Of a DNA stretch of 64,000 nt, positions 61,543-64,000 are shown one piece after another. The position numbers were made by a program, and so were the translations under genes. Every line of letters starts with the position of its first letter. Position 1 is the first letter of the stretch. This stretch comes from Cytobacillus sp. NJ13 (GTDB lineage: Bacteria > Bacillota > Bacilli > Bacillales > Cytobacillaceae): contig JAUCFP010000006.1 in the NCBI GenBank assembly GCA_030348385.1, positions 1,116,001-1,180,000 of the forward strand, read 5' to 3'. Under the pieces are notes generated by a model that had not been told where the DNA came from, ran no database searches, and saw only the letters and a list, made by a program, of their open reading frames with translations.

Positions 61543-61637
61543 CGATTATCACTTCTTCTTCTTAGTTTCCACAACTTATCTTATCATATTTCTGTACTTA
61601 TCTATAAGAATGCGCTTCTTATCATGATCTTCCAATA

Positions 61638-61672
61638 AGAAAAGACCTAATCACACTGGATTAGGTCTTTTT
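61638..61672 (-). terminator. Intrinsic terminator after tlp
   Basis: AAAAGACCTAATC / GATTAGGTCTTTT, a 13-bp stem with T-runs on both sides. Confidence 0.9.
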
Positions 61673-61678
61673 AGGATG

Positions 61679-61939
61679 TTAAAAATTATGGTTCTCGTTG
61701 TTCTCATTGGCATTGTCGTTCTGCTGCGCCTGATACTCGTCCTTTATTTCAGAACGGAATGAAGCAAGGCTTTCCCTGCGGCGTTCATTTTTTGCTTCAA
61801 TCCTGGCAAGATCCTCTGCATTTGCATACTTCATTGATTCTTCAGCTTCGTCCATATTCTCGATAGTATGAACGATCATGGATTGAAGCTTTTCGACGTT
61901 ATCGCTGCGGTCATCTGGATTTGGTCTGTTATGTGACAT
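61679..61939 (-). CDS. tlp: Small acid-soluble spore protein Tlp
   Basis: 86 residues, the thioredoxin-like-named spore protein: RPNPDDRSDNVEKLQSMIVH, then IENMDEAEESMKYA and RIEAKNERRRESLASFRSEI. Made in the forespore. ATG 61939 follows GGGAGG. Directly downstream of sspN. Confidence 0.92.
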   Translation of the reverse strand: MSHNRPNPDDRSDNVEKLQSMIVHTIENMDEAEESMKYANAEDLARIEAKNERRRESLASFRSEIKDEYQAQQNDNANENNENHNF

Positions 61940-62051
61940 AGTTTGTTCCTCCCTTTATTAGGTGATGGTACAAAATTAGTTTGTGAAAGAACAAGAAAAA
62001 TATTGGCGGAAATGTGTGGGCAGCTTGCCTGAGGGTATGCCTGACATTAAA

Positions 62052-62085
62052 ACAAAAAACCTGCCATAAATTGGAATGGCAGGTT
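62052..62085 (-). terminator. Intrinsic terminator after sspN
   Basis: AACCTGCCAT / ATGGCAGGTT with an 8-base loop followed by TTTTTTG on the minus strand. Confidence 0.88.
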
Positions 62086-62093
62086 AATAATAA

Positions 62094-62237
62094 TTATTCG
62101 CCTTTAGTTTGAATTACTTGAGGATGCTGTCCGGATTTGTCCTGCATTTTCTTGCCTTTATTGCCGCCAAATCCGCGTGATTGTGTCCCAATATGGTTCG
62201 GATTAAAATGATTGGGGTGTCTTTTTGGATTACTCAT
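62094..62237 (-). CDS. sspN: Small acid-soluble spore protein N
   Basis: 47 residues read from ATG 62237: starts [20 protein letters not shown] and ends VIQTKGE, a clear match to SspN. GAGGAGGGAT precedes it. Forespore protein; tlp and sspN are neighbours as in B. subtilis. Confidence 0.93.
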   Translation of the reverse strand: MSNPKRHPNHFNPNHIGTQSRGFGGNKGKKMQDKSGQHPQVIQTKGE

Positions 62238-62299
62238 TGATATCCCTCCTCATTTTAAGTATGTTCTGTTGAAGAGGGTTTGATGAATGGCAAGTTATT

Positions 62300-62431
62300 C
62301 TATTCGGCCTTATTAAGACGTTTAAGCTCAAGGCGTTCTTCGATTTTTTCCATTGCATCTTGATCTTTAAGCAGCTGGCGTTTATTTTCTGAAACTAATT
62401 CAGCAAAGGAGCGTTTTCTAGGCTTTCTCAT
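62300..62431 (-). CDS. FbpB-family small basic protein
   Basis: 43 residues: starts MRKPRKRSFAELVSENKRQL. FbpB-type proteins assist the iron-sparing RNA FsrA in iron-starved cells. AAGGAAGGTGA precedes ATG 62431. An imperfect Fur-like segment (GATAATGAC) lies about 40 bases upstream. The nearby aconitase gene is a known target of the iron-sparing response in Bacillus. Confidence 0.85.
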   Translation of the reverse strand: MRKPRKRSFAELVSENKRQLLKDQDAMEKIEERLELKRLNKAE

Positions 62432-62634
62432 AAATCTTTCACCTTCCTTTAATAACATTGTAACAGTCATTATCTCCAGAAACTCTTTAAATTATTACAA
62501 CTTTTCGAAAATTTAATCCGCATATACCCAGAATACGTGAAAAAAGTACATATGGTTCGTTATTATTGTTAAAATATTCAGAAAAAATCCCTCTCATATA
62601 AATTTCCTTTTTTTCGCGGCATAAACCTATACAT

Positions 62635-62664
62635 AAAAAACATCTGCTCTCTGCAGATGTTTTT
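62635..62664 (-). terminator. Intrinsic terminator after the thioredoxin-like gene
   Basis: AAAAACATCTGC / GCAGATGTTTTT with a 6-base loop. Confidence 0.9.
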
Positions 62665-63186
62665 TTACATTTCATCTATATACTGATTCATAATCTCCAG
62701 GGACATCGCACTTAAATATTTATTCCGGATAATTCCTTCTTCATCAATAAAAAAAGTGGTCGGAATCGTTATTATTTGATAGGCATTGGATGCTTTTTCA
62801 TTCACATCAAGCAGAATTGGAAAATTCACACGCATTTCTTCTGCAAAGCCAGCAACATCAGCTTGAGGATCGATGTTCACTGCCAAAATAACAACTTCAT
62901 TTCCCTTTTGAGTATAGAATTTCTGGATATCAGGCATTTCAGCTTTACATGGAGGACACCATGTTGCCCAAAAGTTGAGCATGACTTTCTTTCCTCTATA
63001 ATCTGAGAGCTTTACTGTTTCCCCCTGAAGGTTTTTCAATTCAAAATCTGGGGCTTTCAAGCCAATTCCTAAACCAGTCTGATTAACGGGATGACTCTCG
63101 ACTTCATCTTTTTCAACTGCCTGCACCACAAAAATTGCGGTAGTGATTATTAATAACACAGCAGCTGCAAACATTTTTTTGAACAT
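62665..63186 (-). CDS. TlpA/ResA-like thiol-disulfide oxidoreductase (YneN-like)
   Basis: 173 residues: N-terminal signal anchor (about residues 5-23) and a thioredoxin fold with FWATWCPPCKAEMPDI (active site CPPC) and TIPTTFFIDEEG (cis-Pro). Faces outward, reducing disulfides in exported proteins or cytochrome maturation. ATG 63186 follows GGGAGGG. Located next to aconitase as yneN in B. subtilis. Confidence 0.9.
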   Translation of the reverse strand: MFKKMFAAAVLLIITTAIFVVQAVEKDEVESHPVNQTGLGIGLKAPDFELKNLQGETVKLSDYRGKKVMLNFWATWCPPCKAEMPDIQKFYTQKGNEVVILAVNIDPQADVAGFAEEMRVNFPILLDVNEKASNAYQIITIPTTFFIDEEGIIRNKYLSAMSLEIMNQYIDEM

Positions 63187-63241
63187 GCTGTATTCCCTCC
63201 CGGCTATTAGGGCCTTTTTGCTTCCTTGATTGTATTTTAAC

Positions 63242-63658
63242 CTAGAAAAGCAAAATTAATAAGGTTCTGAACAGCCAAAAAGACAGCATAAATGTGACAG
63301 ATCCATAAACAATTCCATAAAACCACTTTTTGAGCGGATATTTATTTTTTTTTATTTCTATTACTATATATATAAGAGCCAAAAAAGCACCTAAGATGAA
63401 ACCTTTGCTTCCTCCTGAGAAATATAAAATCCCTAGAGGACTGCTTAGAATATTTTCTGTTTGAAAGAGAATTGAACTAAACTTATAAGTAAAAAAGCCA
63501 ATGAGCAATGAATTTATTATGACATTCAGAAAGATTTTTTTATATTCCCCATGGTCTCTTAATGCATTTGCAATAGTTAAATATGCAACGATGCCTGAGA
63601 GCAGGACTAAAACCCATTCATACTTCACTAATAAAGGTCCAATCAAAAAAGCACCCAA
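63242..63658 (-). CDS. Uncharacterised membrane protein
   Basis: 138 residues with four membrane segments (about residues 3-27, 42-62, 80-100 and 113-137). No diagnostic motif. TTG 63658 follows a G-rich site. Lies between aconitase and the thioredoxin-like gene; possibly a membrane partner of the latter, by position only. Confidence 0.65.
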   Translation of the reverse strand: MGAFLIGPLLVKYEWVLVLLSGIVAYLTIANALRDHGEYKKIFLNVIINSLLIGFFTYKFSSILFQTENILSSPLGILYFSGGSKGFILGAFLALIYIVIEIKKNKYPLKKWFYGIVYGSVTFMLSFWLFRTLLILLF

Positions 63659-63717
63659 AGTCAGCCCCCCAAAAATTCATATACAGTTAAGATACCTGAA
63701 CCCGTATATTTTGTAAA

Positions 63718-63750
63718 TAAAAAACCGCTATGTGAACGAGCACATAGCGG
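63718..63750 (-). terminator. Intrinsic terminator after aconitase
   Basis: CCGCTATGTG / CACATAGCGG with a 6-base loop and minus-strand T-run. Confidence 0.92.
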
Positions 63751-63759
63751 CAGTTAAAG

Positions 63760-64000
63760 TTAGTTTGCCAATTTATCACGAAGAACCATTTGCAGGATTC
63801 CGCCGTGACGGTAGTAATCAATTTCAACTTCAGAGTCGAAACGAACAAGAGCTTCAAAAGTAGTCTGATTGCCGTTTTCATCTGTAGCTGTAACCTTAAC
63901 AAAGTCACGTGGTCTAACATTTTCGTCGATTTGAACATCGATCGTTTCTTTTCCTGACAAGCCAAGAGTTTCTGCACTTTCGCCTGCCTTGAACTGAAGC
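63760..64000 (-). CDS. acnA: Aconitate hydratase, C-terminal end only
   Basis: The frame is open to the window edge and ends at TAA 63760. The visible 80 residues ([17 protein letters not shown], then [20 protein letters not shown]) are the conserved end of bacterial aconitase A (CitB). It interconverts citrate and isocitrate in the TCA cycle; the 4Fe-4S part lies outside the window. Confidence 0.92.
   Translation of the reverse strand, partial: LQFKAGESAETLGLSGKETIDVQIDENVRPRDFVKVTATDENGNQTTFEALVRFDSEVEIDYYRHGGILQMVLRDKLAN

Noticed and set aside
62487..62675. 62-residue minus-strand frame near the thioredoxin-like gene
   Set aside because: It runs through the terminator of that gene and overlaps its end; no ribosome site.

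Overview
The window is a low-GC, endospore-forming Bacillaceae chromosome, most like a Bacillus or Cytobacillus relative. It carries spore genes (tlp, sspN, a SpoVK-type AAA protein, DUF1657 proteins, a DUF3992 protein), strong AGGAGG ribosome-binding sites, frequent TTG/GTG starts and intrinsic terminators. From memory, acnA - yneN-like - sspN - tlp - thioesterase - YneQ - HesB - plsY at the right end, and CoA-binding protein - parE - parC - AlsT-type symporter in the middle, match a gene block that is contiguous in Bacillus subtilis. Both ends of the window cut genes: an ABC ATPase on the left and aconitase on the right.

Layout. 0-10.3 kb: end of a PhnC-like ATPase, a polysaccharide deacetylase with a stop codon just after its best start, an APH-type kinase, htpG behind a CIRCE operator, an amino-acid permease, DUF421 plus two DUF1657 genes, and a YkoP/YkoQ-like pair. 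10.3-17.8 kb: a sparse accessory stretch with a VTT membrane protein, a DUF3992 candidate, decayed duplicates of neighbouring genes, an Asn/Asp-rich gene pair and a staygreen homologue. 17.8-24.9 kb: symporter, parC and parE (LexA-type box in the promoter), CoA-binding protein. 25.8-49.8 kb: the catabolic island described below. 49.8-64 kb: GH18 protein, phospholipase D-like protein, DUF3243, plsY, histidine kinase, CapA-like protein, CPBP protease and the yneR-to-acnA block.

The main discovery candidate lies at 25.8-49.8 kb, inserted between the CoA-binding/parE side and the plsY side of that block. A minus-strand operon encodes a bacterial microcompartment (BMC) shell: three BMC-H proteins, one EutN/CcmL-type pentamer, and one unusual 319-residue protein with a possible targeting helix and a degenerate BMC-like domain. 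They are co-transcribed with a nucleobase permease, a cyclic amidohydrolase, a cysteine hydrolase, a UbiX/UbiD pair, a divergent adenine-deaminase paralogue, a cyclase-family metal hydrolase, a DUF1989 protein, an M20 hydrolase and a second amidohydrolase. Divergently, a plus-strand operon behind a purine riboswitch encodes a three-subunit xanthine dehydrogenase with maturation factors, an AzgA-type purine permease and a canonical adenine deaminase. No aldehyde dehydrogenase, phosphotransacylase, alcohol dehydrogenase or B12/glycyl-radical enzyme is present, so this is not an ordinary aldehyde metabolosome.

My inference is that adenine and hypoxanthine are converted to xanthine by the plus operon. 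The compartment operon then dismantles xanthine by steps resembling the clostridial route: xanthine, 4-ureidoimidazole-5-carboxylate, 4-aminoimidazole-5-carboxylate, 4-aminoimidazole, 4-imidazolone, formiminoglycine, glycine. Every step has a plausible enzyme class in the operon, with UbiD as the decarboxylase. The gene-to-step assignments are hypotheses, not demonstrated facts.
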